A program made the position numbers and the translations under genes. 60,256 nucleotides of DNA from an uncultured Ruminococcus sp. (GTDB taxonomy: Bacteria > Bacillota_A > Clostridia > Oscillospirales > Ruminococcaceae): NCBI GenBank assembly GCA_900315975.1, contig ONBA01000013.1, positions 1-60,256 of the forward strand, written 5' to 3'. Of this stretch, positions 34,690 through 44,314 are shown in pieces (position 1 is the first letter of the stretch; each line of letters opens with the position of its first letter). The notes beneath the pieces were generated by a model. It was not told the DNA's origin and made no database searches. It was given only the letters and a program-made list of their open reading frames with translations.

Positions 34690-35301
34690 TCAGTCCTTGA
34701 TTACTTCCTTGACAGCAGCGAGAAGCTCGTCATAGCTTTCAAAAGCAGGGAACTGGGGGTAGTCCTTCTTTATCTGTTCAGTGCTGCGGAAGAGGAAACC
34801 AGCTTTACTTGCCTGTATCATACCGAGGTCGTTGAAGCTGTCGCCGCTTGCGATAGTCTCATAGCCGATTGACTGGAGAGCCTTTACAGTTGTGAGCTTT
34901 GACTTCTCGCAGCGCATCTTGAAACCGGTTATTTCGCCGTTTTCAGCAACTTCAAGGGTGTTGCAGAAGATAGTGGGCATACCGAGTTTTTTCATAAGAG
35001 GAGCAGCAAACTGTGTGAAAGTATCGCTGATAATGATAACCTGACAGAGTGAACGAAGCTCGTCGAGGAACTCCTTAGCGCCGGGCATGGGGTCTATTTT
35101 AGCGATAGTGTCCTGAATTTCCTTGAGACCGAGACCGTGTTCCTTAAGAATGCCGAGACGCCAGTTCATGAGCTTATCGTAATCTGGTTCGTCACGAGTG
35201 GTCCTCTTGAGTTCGGGGATACCGCTTGCTTCAGCGAAAGCTATCCATATTTCAGGAACGAGAACTCCTTCAAGGTCGAGACAGGTGATATACATAGACA
35301 T
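34690..35301 (-). CDS. thrH: ThrH-type phosphoserine phosphatase / homoserine kinase
   Basis: A 203-residue HAD-superfamily protein. It begins MYITCLDLEGVLVPE: the nucleophile motif is DLEG (family hDxDx(T/V)) with Glu at the third place, as in ThrH. Motif II is ISDTFTQF, motif III is KSKLTTV and motif IV is SGDSFNDLGM. ThrH dephosphorylates phosphoserine and can pass the phosphate to homoserine. Length fits. GGAGG precedes the ATG. Confidence 0.9.
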   Translation of the reverse strand: MSMYITCLDLEGVLVPEIWIAFAEASGIPELKRTTRDEPDYDKLMNWRLGILKEHGLGLKEIQDTIAKIDPMPGAKEFLDELRSLCQVIIISDTFTQFAAPLMKKLGMPTIFCNTLEVAENGEITGFKMRCEKSKLTTVKALQSIGYETIASGDSFNDLGMIQASKAGFLFRSTEQIKKDYPQFPAFESYDELLAAVKEVIKD

Positions 35302-35339
35302 AGTTTATTCCTCCATGGGTACAGATTTTTTACCCATAC

Positions 35340-35368
35340 ATTATAACATACAATTGACAAAAAAGCAA
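35340..35368 (-). promoter_or_regulatory. Promoter of the thrH operon
   Basis: On the minus strand TTGCTT (35363-35368), 17 bases, TATAAT (35340-35345). A 7-bp stem (ATGGGTA/TACCCAT) lies in the leader just before the ribosome site. Confidence 0.65.
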
Positions 35369-35561
35369 CAGGCGCAGACTTCTTTTTCACAAAATCGCGG
35401 CTTTTATTGTAAGGAACGTTCTCAGGTGTGATGATATACACAAAAATCCGTTAACTTTAAGGGATAATTAAGGAATCTTTAAGATTTTTTTAAGAAAAGC
35501 CGTATATAATCAAGTCATACGATAAGGCGTTACTCTCATGAAAATATATTTAAGGAGTTTG

Positions 35562-38500
35562 ATGAAAATGAAAAAGTTTAAAACAGGTAAATTCTTCATC
35601 GGTCTTTCGGCAGCAGCACTTCTGACGGCTATAGCTCCAATGGCGGCAGCTTCTGTTCAGGCGGCTGAGACATCGGCTGAGTTCGTTTACGGCGATGTTA
35701 ATGGTGATAACGATGTTACAGTTGCGGACGCTGTTGCTATTCTTCAGTACATCGGAAATAAAGACAAGTATGCTATTGATAAGGACGTTCTCAGCAAGGC
35801 TGATGTCTACAACCGCGGCGACGGTGTTACCGCAAGAGATGCACTCTCTATCATGAAGCTTGATGCAGGCCTTATTACTGAACTTCCTGAGTCATGGCTT
35901 GAAGTGCAGACTACCACTACTACCGGTGTTACCACAACGTCTTCTGCTGTAACTACGACCACGACCTCTACAGCACCTGACCCGCAGGCTGATATCACGT
36001 ATATCCACCTCACCGGCAAAACTGCGACCGTTACAGGTGAACACGCATCTGTCAAAGACTCGGTAATCACTATCGACCATTCAGGTACTTTCTATGTTGA
36101 CGGTACTCTCGAGGACGGTCAGATAAATGTAAATATTGCCGATGAAACTGCCGACCCCGAAACTGTTAAGATATATCTCAACGGTGTGAATATCACAGGA
36201 AAGAGTGCTCCGGCGATTCTTGTAACCAATGCAGAGAACACTTCTCTCAACATCGTTGACGGCACTGAAAACACCGTCTCCGACGGCGATACCGCTTACG
36301 TTGACGCGACAGGAACCGCTTCCGGCGAGGCTGTCATCGAGGCTAAGGACGACCTCACTATCAAGGGCGGTGAACTCGGTACAGGTATCCTCAACGTTAC
36401 CGCTAACACTCAGGACGCTATCTCGTGCAATAATGATATCAAGTTCAACGGCGGTACAGTCAATGTTACAACTCTCAATTCTACCGATAAGACTGACGGT
36501 ATCAAGGGCAAGAAGTCTGTTACAGTCAAGGACGGCGAGGTCAATGTTGATGCCGAGGGCGACGGTATCAAGTCAAGCAAGGGTGCGGTTGCGGTTTCAG
36601 GCGGAAAGGTCGTTATCAAGGCAGGCAATGACGCTGTGCAGACTGCCGCAACTATCGACATCAGCGGCGGTACTGTCATTGCAGGCGGCGACCGCGGCTT
36701 CACAGCTGTAACAGGTATCAATATCACAGGCGGCACAGTCTACGCTACAGCTACCGATAATCAGGCAGACGCTAAGCTTATGTCGGGAACAACTCAGACT
36801 ACAGCTCTGCTCAATTGTATAGATGATGTAACCAATACCAAGGATGGTACATGGAAAAAGGCTAATGTTATTGCGGCTAACGGAAATAAGGATATAGAGT
36901 TCACAAAGAAGTACAAGTACGTTCTTGTCAGCGACGCTGACATCAACGGAGCAAAGTCATGCGGATTCACAAATCTCTCTACCGGTACTGCGGTAACACA
37001 TACCGACGGCAAGCAGACACAGTTCCAGCTCAGCCTTGTTACGACGTTTGAAAATGTTGACCCGAATGGAGGTTCAGCCAGCAGCGGCTCAGTAACACCT
37101 GAAACTCCTGCGGCTGACGGATACACTATCAAGTTCAGCGGAGCTTCTGTTGAATCTGACGCTCCTGCGGACACAGCATCTGTCAGCGGCGGTGTGATAA
37201 CAATCAAAAAAGAGGGCAAATTCGCGGTAACAGGGGAGTGCAAAGAGGGTCAGATAGTTGTTGACGTTGACAAGACTGCTTACCCTGATTCAGTTGTTGA
37301 ACTCGACCTCATGGGCGTGAGCCTTACAAATTCAACTACTTCCCCGATTTATGTTAATTCTATCGGCGACGAGGCTCAGATAGTCGCTAAAGCCGGTACA
37401 GAGAATACTATCTCCGACGGCAAAACTCACTCGCAGACCTACACTGACAGTGACGAAAATGAAAATACAGTCGAGGGAGCGATATTCTCGCGTGATGATA
37501 TCAAGTTCAAGGGAACAGGAGTCCTCAATATCAACGGAAATCAGGACGACGCTGTAGTATGCAGGAATGATATCAAGATTTACAACGGCACTATTAACGT
37601 GACCGCTGTTGACGACGGTATACGCGGCAAGGACAGTGTTACTATCGGAGATACTACAAAATCAGACGGCTCTGCCGCTGATAATTCAAAACTCATGCTT
37701 ACGGTCAAGACTTCTCAGGGTGACGGTATCAAGGCAACTTCAACAGATACCGCGTCTGACAAGTCGTACGGCATCGTTACTATCAACGGCGGTACTGTTG
37801 ACATAACCTCATACGCTGACGGTATTCAGGCAGAACAGGACTTCATCATGAACGGCGGCGACGTTAAGATATACACATATCAGGGAAGCGATTACACTGC
37901 TTCTGGCTCATCAACAGGCGGTTTCGGCGGCTGGGGAGGTCCCGGCGGCGGAATGGACGGCAATTCCAGCAAAACTGACATCTCCGCCAAGGGCATAAAG
38001 GCTGTTGGCATTTATGATACAGCCGGTACTGCATGGCAGAGCAAGGGCGATATTAACATCAACGGCGGTACTCTTTCCATAGACTCGTCCGACGATTCGC
38101 TCCACTGCGGCGGAAGCATGAACCTCATCGGCGGCGACCTGACTCTCGCTTCTGCTGACGACGGTGTCCACTCCGACCATGACCTTGTTATCGGCAAGGG
38201 AAGTGCGGATACATACGATGATATCAGGATAAGCGTTACCAAAGCTTACGAAGGTATCGAGGGACTGAATATAACTCAGAACAGCGGTACTGTTATAGTT
38301 TCATCGACTGACGACGGCTTCAATGCGGCTGGCGGCAACGACGGCTCAGGCAATCAGCCGGGAGGACGCGGCGGCAATCCATGGGGACAAGGCGGCTGGG
38401 GACAGCCTTCAGCGTCTGCTTCAAATATTTGCATGACTTTCAACGGCGGTCTCGCTCTTGTAAACGTTTCTGACGGCGACCACGACGGCTTCGACTCCAA

Positions 38501-38897
38501 CGGCGATATCAAGCTCAACGGCGGTATTCAGATATCCAACGGAAACGAGCCTTTCGACTGCGGCGACGGCGGTTACTCGGTAAGCGCGAACGGCTCTACA
38601 TGGGTGACATACTACGGCAGTGTAATGGGTGATTCACTCAGAAACTCGGCAGTCGTATCGACTTCTGCAAGTCCGGCGGCAGGAACACGTATCTCGCTCG
38701 TCGGTAAAGACGGCAAGGTCATAGTGTCATTTATCCGCGGCAAGAAGAGTGTTTCTACTCTTAAAGCAGGCGGCACAGCGGCTTCCGGTGCGTCATTCTA
38801 TACAGGCGGAACTGTAAGCGGCGGTACAGAACTTATATCCGGTGAGAGCAACGGCGTTATCGTCGGCGGAACTCTCTCAGGCGGCACTAAAATCTGA
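35562..38897 (+). CDS. Dockerin protein with two Cthe_2159-type carbohydrate-binding regions
   Basis: A 1111-residue secreted protein. Signal peptide 1-35. The dockerin is N-terminal (about 43-113; GDVNGDNDVTVADAVAI and NRGDGVTARDALSI), which is unusual. A Thr-rich linker follows. Two tandem regions (about 145-500 and 530-1100) have the repeated DUF4353/Cthe_2159 signature: IKAKDDL-like turns, GGTVNV, DDGIRGKDSV and DGIKATS-type calcium loops of a right-handed beta-helix. Cthe_2159 of Clostridium thermocellum binds cellulose and polygalacturonate. A Gly-rich segment lies near 790-805. The second region is longer and may have three linked helices. AAGGAG precedes ATG 35562. Confidence 0.9.
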   Translation: MKMKKFKTGKFFIGLSAAALLTAIAPMAAASVQAAETSAEFVYGDVNGDNDVTVADAVAILQYIGNKDKYAIDKDVLSKADVYNRGDGVTARDALSIMKLDAGLITELPESWLEVQTTTTTGVTTTSSAVTTTTTSTAPDPQADITYIHLTGKTATVTGEHASVKDSVITIDHSGTFYVDGTLEDGQINVNIADETADPETVKIYLNGVNITGKSAPAILVTNAENTSLNIVDGTENTVSDGDTAYVDATGTASGEAVIEAKDDLTIKGGELGTGILNVTANTQDAISCNNDIKFNGGTVNVTTLNSTDKTDGIKGKKSVTVKDGEVNVDAEGDGIKSSKGAVAVSGGKVVIKAGNDAVQTAATIDISGGTVIAGGDRGFTAVTGINITGGTVYATATDNQADAKLMSGTTQTTALLNCIDDVTNTKDGTWKKANVIAANGNKDIEFTKKYKYVLVSDADINGAKSCGFTNLSTGTAVTHTDGKQTQFQLSLVTTFENVDPNGGSASSGSVTPETPAADGYTIKFSGASVESDAPADTASVSGGVITIKKEGKFAVTGECKEGQIVVDVDKTAYPDSVVELDLMGVSLTNSTTSPIYVNSIGDEAQIVAKAGTENTISDGKTHSQTYTDSDENENTVEGAIFSRDDIKFKGTGVLNINGNQDDAVVCRNDIKIYNGTINVTAVDDGIRGKDSVTIGDTTKSDGSAADNSKLMLTVKTSQGDGIKATSTDTASDKSYGIVTINGGTVDITSYADGIQAEQDFIMNGGDVKIYTYQGSDYTASGSSTGGFGGWGGPGGGMDGNSSKTDISAKGIKAVGIYDTAGTAWQSKGDININGGTLSIDSSDDSLHCGGSMNLIGGDLTLASADDGVHSDHDLVIGKGSADTYDDIRISVTKAYEGIEGLNITQNSGTVIVSSTDDGFNAAGGNDGSGNQPGGRGGNPWGQGGWGQPSASASNICMTFNGGLALVNVSDGDHDGFDSNGDIKLNGGIQISNGNEPFDCGDGGYSVSANGSTWVTYYGSVMGDSLRNSAVVSTSASPAAGTRISLVGKDGKVIVSFIRGKKSVSTLKAGGTAASGASFYTGGTVSGGTELISGESNGVIVGGTLSGGTKI

Positions 38898-39188
38898 CGT
38901 TCCCTTATTATCCCACTCTGATATGATATAGCGAATAACCCCGGTTTTATGACCGGGGTTACAGCGTGTCAGGCAACATTATCGTTGTTACAAATTTATC
39001 GGACGACCACTGGTCGTCCCTACACGTACAAACGTAAAATAGACTTATTGTAGGGGCGCACATTGTGCGCCCGTGTTGCTTCCATGTGAAAATGGACTTT
39101 TTTGACTCTCTGCACCCCGCTTATATGACCGGGGTCATTTGTTTTCTGCACTTGTGTTCGCAGGGGACTAATATATTGCAAAAAGCAC
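38898..39188. other. Intergenic stretch with dispersed palindromes
   Basis: No gene. AACCCCGGT/ACCGGGGTT (about 38937-38965) is a terminator-like stem after the dockerin gene, though without a T-run. A second CCCCG/CGGGG element lies near 39115-39140. The palindromes at 39001 and 39054 are listed separately. Confidence 0.6.
39001..39072. repeat. Two palindromic repeats
   Basis: GGACGACCACTGGTCGTCC (39001-39019) and GGGCGCACATTGTGCGCCC (39054-39072) are perfect except at the central base. The second matches the 47182 copy almost fully. Confidence 0.75.
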
Positions 39189-39217
39189 TTGCATTTTCTT
39201 TTTATTCGTGATATAAT
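39189..39217 (+). promoter_or_regulatory. Promoter of purA
   Basis: TTGCAT (39189-39194), 17 bases, TATAAT (39212-39217) with TGA before it (extended -10). Confidence 0.75.
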
Positions 39218-39270
39218 AAATTGTAATTGTGCTTTTGCACAGAATAAAGACTATGAAAAGAGGAATCACA

Positions 39271-40545
39271 ATGCCTGCTAATATTGTTGTCGGAACACAG
39301 TGGGGAGACGAGGGAAAAGGTAAAATAATTGATATTATTTCCTCACGTGCTGATGTAGTTGTTCGTTCACAGGGCGGTAATAACGCCGGTCATACCGTTG
39401 TCAACAACGGTGAGGTGTATAAACTCCACCTTATCCCTTCGGGTATTCTCTATAAGGACACTCTCTGCCTTATCGGTGCAGGTGTAGTTCTTGACCCTAA
39501 GGACTTCATCGGTGAACTTGACAGCCTCGAAGCAAGAGGCATATCCACTTCAAATCTTAAAGTTGACCCCCGTGCCCATATTGTTATGCCATGGCATATC
39601 ACTCTCGACGGTCTCTCAGAGGCTTTCAGAGGCGGTAAGGACATCGGTACTACCAAGAGAGGCATAGGTCCTACATATATGGATAAGTATGAGCGCTGCG
39701 GTATCAGAATGTACGACCTCGTTCATCCTGAAGTGCTTGCTGAGAAGATACAGTCCACAGGTAAGCTCAAGAATAAGATAATCACCGAAGTTTACGGCGG
39801 CGAAGCCTTCGACCTTGACGCTGTTACAAAGGAATACACTGAGTACGGCAAGCGCCTTCTCCCTTATGTTGACGACGTTTCTGTCCTCACATTCGATGCT
39901 CACAAGGCAGGCAAGACCATTATGTTCGAGGGCGCACAGGCTACTCTCCTCGATATAGATTTCGGTACATATCCCTATGTTACATCTTCACATCCGCTTT
40001 CAGCAGGTGTGTGCGTTGGAACAGGTGTTGGTCCTAAGGTGATCACCAATATCATCGGTGTTGCCAAGGCTTATACAACAAGAGTCGGCAAGGGACCATT
40101 CCCGACTGAACTCGATGACGCTGTTGGCGACCAGATAAGAAATGTTGGCGGCGAGTTCGGTACAACTACCGGCAGACCCAGAAGAACCGGCTGGTTCGAC
40201 GCTGTTATCGTTCGTCATTCTGTAAGAGTAAACGGTCTTGACAGCCTCGCTATCAACAAGCTCGATACTCTCGCAAACCTCGATACTCTCAAGGTATGCG
40301 TTGCTTACAAGAAACCCGACGGAACTGTTACAGAGAATTTCCCCGCTACTCTTGAAGAACTCGAGGGCTGCACTCCTGTTTACGAGGAATTCCCCGGATT
40401 TACTGAGGATATCTCAAAGTGCAGGAGCTTTGACGAACTCCCTGAGAACTGCAAAAAGTACATCGCACGTCTCGAAGAACTTGTCGGCTGCCACGTAAGC
40501 ATGGTAGGAACAGGTCCTGACAGATCACAGATCCTCGAAAGATAA
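39271..40545 (+). CDS. purA: Adenylosuccinate synthase
   Basis: A 424-residue GTP-dependent enzyme joining IMP and aspartate in AMP synthesis. It begins ANIVVGTQWGDEGKGKIID, with NNAGHTVV, DIGTTKRGIGPTYMDK, FEGAQATLLDIDFGTYPYVTSS-type motifs, TTGRPRRTGWFDA and NKLDTL. All active-site segments are intact and the length is standard. I chose ATG 39271, behind AGAGGAATC. It is followed 21 bases later by the transglutaminase-like gene on the same strand. Confidence 0.97.
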   Translation: MPANIVVGTQWGDEGKGKIIDIISSRADVVVRSQGGNNAGHTVVNNGEVYKLHLIPSGILYKDTLCLIGAGVVLDPKDFIGELDSLEARGISTSNLKVDPRAHIVMPWHITLDGLSEAFRGGKDIGTTKRGIGPTYMDKYERCGIRMYDLVHPEVLAEKIQSTGKLKNKIITEVYGGEAFDLDAVTKEYTEYGKRLLPYVDDVSVLTFDAHKAGKTIMFEGAQATLLDIDFGTYPYVTSSHPLSAGVCVGTGVGPKVITNIIGVAKAYTTRVGKGPFPTELDDAVGDQIRNVGGEFGTTTGRPRRTGWFDAVIVRHSVRVNGLDSLAINKLDTLANLDTLKVCVAYKKPDGTVTENFPATLEELEGCTPVYEEFPGFTEDISKCRSFDELPENCKKYIARLEELVGCHVSMVGTGPDRSQILER

Positions 40546-40566
40546 GATACGAGAAGGAGGATATCC

Positions 40567-41745
40567 ATGAGACTTCATAAACTGCTGTTATCCGCCTTCC
40601 TTTCTCTTGTTCTCGCTATCCCATCGGTATCTGCCGGTGTATCATATGCGGCGGTCGCAGATAATGCGGATTCTCTCATATTACAGGAGAATACCGAGGC
40701 AGCTTCGATAGAAACATATGCCTCAACTCTGCGAAGCTATATGAAAGCGAGAAATACATCATTTACATTCAGCGTACCTGCTTCTGTTATAAAAGAACAG
40801 AGCGATGCTGATGAGCTTCTAAAGGCTACGTTCCGTGAAACCGGTGATCCGTCGGAGGGCGATTACCTTCGCTGGAGCATTTCAAACTACAACTATACTG
40901 CACCGTATGATGCTTCTAAATCCAGCTATAACTTTAAGTTCAATGTTTCTTATTACACTACTGCTGAGCAGGAGAATGCCGTTAATTCGGCTGTAAAGGA
41001 CATCATTTCATCTCTTGAAGTGGGTAATGGCAGCGATTATGAGGTAATATATGCGGTGTATGACTGGCTGGTAAAGAACGTTACCTACGAACAAGAAGAT
41101 TCCGGTCAGCTTGTTTTTACAGCTTATGGGGCAGCCGTACAGCGGCGCGCCGTATGTCAGGGATATGCTGTCCTGATGTATCGTGTCCTGAGAGAACTCA
41201 ATATTCCGTGCCGCGTTATTCCGGGTACGGGCAACTCTGAAAATCATGCATGGAATATCGCTTCTATAGACGGGAAGTACTACTACCTCGATTCCGCATG
41301 GGATTCTTCCGCAGGAGCAAAGAGTTATTATTATCTGCTCCGCGGTACAAACGATTTCGATGCGCTTTCAAAGGAAAATTCCCATTCGAGAGCGTGGAAA
41401 CACAAAAAGTCACTGCTATATGCAGACTATGACGACGGAACGTTCAATACGCGTTATCCTGTGCAGGCGAAAGCCTATGTATATAAGCCGGATACGATTT
41501 CCTATAAAACCGGAGATGTTAACAATGACGGCACTGTCGATTCAAGTGATGCGTCACTGATTCTCGAAAGCTATTCAAAGCTCTCCACTTTCGGATGGAG
41601 CGGCTTTACTGCCAAACGTACCCTTGCTGCTGATGTCGTGAACGACGGCAAAATCGACTCAAGGGATGCTTCTGTAATACTTAGTTATTACTCCTACCGT
41701 GCGACCGGCGGAAGTGATAGTATTACTGATTATCTGAAAAAATGA
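40567..41745 (+). CDS. Dockerin-bearing transglutaminase-like protein
   Basis: A 392-residue secreted protein. Signal peptide 1-29. The transglutaminase-like core (about 140-285) shows the full triad: Cys in AVCQGYAVLM (about 197), His in ENHAWNI (about 226) and Asp in YYLDSAWD (about 241). A C-terminal dockerin follows (GDVNNDGTVDSSDASLI; DVVNDGKIDSRDASVI). Bacterial members are mostly cysteine peptidases or amide-forming enzymes; the substrate is unknown. AAGGAGG precedes the ATG. It may be cotranscribed with purA only by chance of position. Confidence 0.9.
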   Translation: MRLHKLLLSAFLSLVLAIPSVSAGVSYAAVADNADSLILQENTEAASIETYASTLRSYMKARNTSFTFSVPASVIKEQSDADELLKATFRETGDPSEGDYLRWSISNYNYTAPYDASKSSYNFKFNVSYYTTAEQENAVNSAVKDIISSLEVGNGSDYEVIYAVYDWLVKNVTYEQEDSGQLVFTAYGAAVQRRAVCQGYAVLMYRVLRELNIPCRVIPGTGNSENHAWNIASIDGKYYYLDSAWDSSAGAKSYYYLLRGTNDFDALSKENSHSRAWKHKKSLLYADYDDGTFNTRYPVQAKAYVYKPDTISYKTGDVNNDGTVDSSDASLILESYSKLSTFGWSGFTAKRTLAADVVNDGKIDSRDASVILSYYSYRATGGSDSITDYLKK

Positions 41746-41755
41746 AGGTGATATC

Positions 41756-42892
41756 ATGAACGATGAGAATAATTTCAGTGCTCCGGCACTTGATGATATC
41801 GATTATACTGCTCCTGCAGAGAAAAAGAGCGGTCCCGAGGGCGTAGCTGCGCCTGTACTCGATGACTTCGGCTACGTTGCTCCTGCTGAAAAGAAGGGCG
41901 GACCTACAGGAGTTTCGGCTCCTGTGCTCGATGATATGGACAGCTTTACTCCGCCGACAGCAGAAAAGAAGGGGGCTCCTACCGGAGTTACCGCTCCTGT
42001 ACTCGATGACGACAATATGCAGTACACTGCTCCTGCATCTGCTCCTGAGCCGGAAAAACTTATTCTCAGCGATGAGGATATCATCGCGGGACTTAATGAG
42101 CAGCAGAAGGAAATGTTCAACAATCTGCCGGCAGATAAGCAGCAGCAGATAATCAATATGCGCCGTGAACAGCTCGGAGCAGAAGCTCCTGCACCGGTGC
42201 TGAGTGCTCCGGTACTTGATGAGGACAACTACGTCCCGCCTGTGAAAGAGGATAAACCTGCTCCTCAGCCGGAGGAACCGATAAGTGCTCCTGTTCTCGA
42301 TGATGAGCCGGAAGCTCCTAAGTACGTTCCTAAATTTGTGGACGAGGACCTCGAAAAAGCTAAGCGCGAAGGTGCAAAAAAGGCTGTATCGGGTCAGCTT
42401 GTGTCCGATCAGAAAGACTCGAAGGAAAGCTTGCGCATGATGCTTGAACTCAAGGAGGAGCGCCGCAGAGAGGCTGCTGCAAAGGGTTTCAAGGTCGTTA
42501 TCGGACTCGCTGTAGTTGGAATTATCGCGGCTGTAGCTTTCTATCTGCTCTATAGCGGCTCACTCGGACTTGAATATAAGGACGGTATGAGCAGTATTGC
42601 AAATATTCTGAAGGATTCTTCGCTTTATATCGCTCTTGCGATGGCGGTAAGCGGTCTCACTCTTATATCGGGTATCAATGGTTTCAAAACACTTGCGTCG
42701 CTGATATATCTCGCCGCGGGAATTGCTCAGATTTTCCCCGGAGTGGTCATGATCCCTCAGCACGAAGGCAATCTCGGACTTGTCGGAGTGCTCTATGCGG
42801 TATCGCTTATATGCACTATCGCCGTTATAGTCGGACTTTCAGCTATAGAGTCTGTCGGACTTTTCTTCAATAAAAACAAACGTATGGACTAA
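41756..42892 (+). CDS. Membrane protein with N-terminal APVLDD repeats
   Basis: A 378-residue protein without a signal peptide. Residues 1-200 hold six or seven copies of an (S/A)APVLDD motif spaced by Pro/Lys/Glu-rich segments (TAPAEKK, GPTGV). A QQKEMFNNLPADKQQQIINMR helix-like stretch interrupts them near 118-138. A charged helix (205-245) precedes four membrane helices in the C-terminal 130 residues. No known family. The repeats look like binding sites for a partner or a flexible spacer. GAAGGTGA precedes the ATG, ten bases after the transglutaminase-like gene. Confidence 0.82.
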   Translation: MNDENNFSAPALDDIDYTAPAEKKSGPEGVAAPVLDDFGYVAPAEKKGGPTGVSAPVLDDMDSFTPPTAEKKGAPTGVTAPVLDDDNMQYTAPASAPEPEKLILSDEDIIAGLNEQQKEMFNNLPADKQQQIINMRREQLGAEAPAPVLSAPVLDEDNYVPPVKEDKPAPQPEEPISAPVLDDEPEAPKYVPKFVDEDLEKAKREGAKKAVSGQLVSDQKDSKESLRMMLELKEERRREAAAKGFKVVIGLAVVGIIAAVAFYLLYSGSLGLEYKDGMSSIANILKDSSLYIALAMAVSGLTLISGINGFKTLASLIYLAAGIAQIFPGVVMIPQHEGNLGLVGVLYAVSLICTIAVIVGLSAIESVGLFFNKNKRMD

Positions 42893-42893
42893 C

Positions 42894-42930
42894 AAAAAAA
42901 CCGAGGGCAATTGCCCTCGGTTTATTTTTT
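42894..42930. terminator. Bidirectional terminator
   Basis: ACCGAGGGCAATTGCCCTCGGT is a perfect palindrome with A7 on the left and a T-rich tract on the right. It can end both converging genes. Confidence 0.9.
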
Positions 42931-44151
42931 TTACTGCATACCGCCTTTGACATAGAAATTGTCCTGAATGATGAGTGCACATCCGCCGAGGAAGTTGTTC
43001 TTTCCGTCGAGCTTGCTGAGGACTACTCTGTCTGCGATATCTTCGCTTACAAGACGTATCATTTCACGCTTTACATAGTCAAACTGCTTTTCGTTGAGTT
43101 TGTAGTTGTGAAGAACTATCTTCTTTGCAAAGTGGCTGATAGAGAGGTTGTTGATAAGTACAGTATACTTCGCGATGAGGTCATCAACTACTGTCTTTAC
43201 CGGTTCTTCTCCTCTCATGAGAGCCATGAACACGTTGTCGGTATTGATTTTGTTCTTGTCGCCTTCTGTGAGTTCGTAGAGCACAGGGGTCTTGTCCTTT
43301 GAATAGATCTCATAGAATGCTGAAAGCATAGCGCTTCTTGAAAGCTCTGCCTTTACAGAGCCGTTGGGGTAACCTTCGTAGCTTCTTCCGTTCGGAGATA
43401 CGATGTACTTCTCGATCATTGAAGTGTAAGAGATGTAATCGTTTGAAAGCTCGTTCTTATTGACGATAGCGAGGTTTACCTGATTACCGTTGTGTAGGAA
43501 GGCTGTGTTGGTCTGGTAGCCGTTCTGAGTTCTGAAATCGTTGCTGGCGAGAGCCATGAGACCTATCGCATTGCCGCAGTGGATATCGATATCAAGACCA
43601 CCTGAGAGCTTCTCGATGAAGTTTGTGAAATCAAGCACGCCGTCCTTGTAGAAGATCTTGAGCTTGCCCCACATCGAGGGAACTACACCTACGCCGAGAC
43701 CGAGGATCTTGTCCTTGGTAAGGGCACTGTTTTCGATCATGGTGTTGCTTGCCTTGATTATGTAGTTGATGATGTCCTTGCTGGTGGTTCTCTCGTCGAT
43801 GACCATGCTGGACTTGTCAAGAACCTCGGAATTGAGGTTTGTAAGGCCGAGGCTTACTTCCTTTTCATCGACAGTAGCTCCGAGAGCAAAACGGCTGTTC
43901 ACGTTGATGTCGATGAGGATCTTTCTTCTGCCTTTCTGAAGCTTCTCAGTATTGATCGGAGCCTCACCGATCTCCACGAGAACTCCTTCTTCGATCATTT
44001 CATTGGTGATGATAGTAACAGCGGCTCTTGTGATTTCAAGTGCGCTTGCCACATCGACTCTTGAGATCGGACCTGATTCTCTGATGACACGCAAGATCTG
44101 CATACGGTTGCGTCTCTTGAGGTCAAGTTTACTGATTCCTCTTTTTTCCAT
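42931..44151 (-). CDS. ROK-family transcriptional regulator
   Basis: A 406-residue regulator. A winged helix occupies 10-75 (SRVDVASALEITRAAVTIITNEMIEEG), followed by a ROK sugar-kinase-like domain from 85. ROK regulators usually sense sugars and control sugar-use genes. The usual zinc-binding CxCGxxGC segment is missing: the corresponding region (about 260-275) reads SYEGYPNGSVKAELS. The ATP-loop motifs are also weak, so it probably binds a ligand without kinase activity. A TATAAT with TG upstream lies near 44256 on the minus strand. Confidence 0.9.
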   Translation of the reverse strand: MEKRGISKLDLKRRNRMQILRVIRESGPISRVDVASALEITRAAVTIITNEMIEEGVLVEIGEAPINTEKLQKGRRKILIDINVNSRFALGATVDEKEVSLGLTNLNSEVLDKSSMVIDERTTSKDIINYIIKASNTMIENSALTKDKILGLGVGVVPSMWGKLKIFYKDGVLDFTNFIEKLSGGLDIDIHCGNAIGLMALASNDFRTQNGYQTNTAFLHNGNQVNLAIVNKNELSNDYISYTSMIEKYIVSPNGRSYEGYPNGSVKAELSRSAMLSAFYEIYSKDKTPVLYELTEGDKNKINTDNVFMALMRGEEPVKTVVDDLIAKYTVLINNLSISHFAKKIVLHNYKLNEKQFDYVKREMIRLVSEDIADRVVLSKLDGKNNFLGGCALIIQDNFYVKGGMQ

Positions 44152-44314
44152 TGAAATAACTCCGTTCTTTAGGTAATGGCTGCGGGCGTTAAGTTAAAAC
44201 TGAGCGCCCTGACGTTTGACAAATTGTAAAGCAAATGTCCTATAAGGTAAATTTATTATAACACATTTTCAATAAAAATAAAACCTTTTTGAGATAAAAT
44301 TCTAAAAATCAGCG

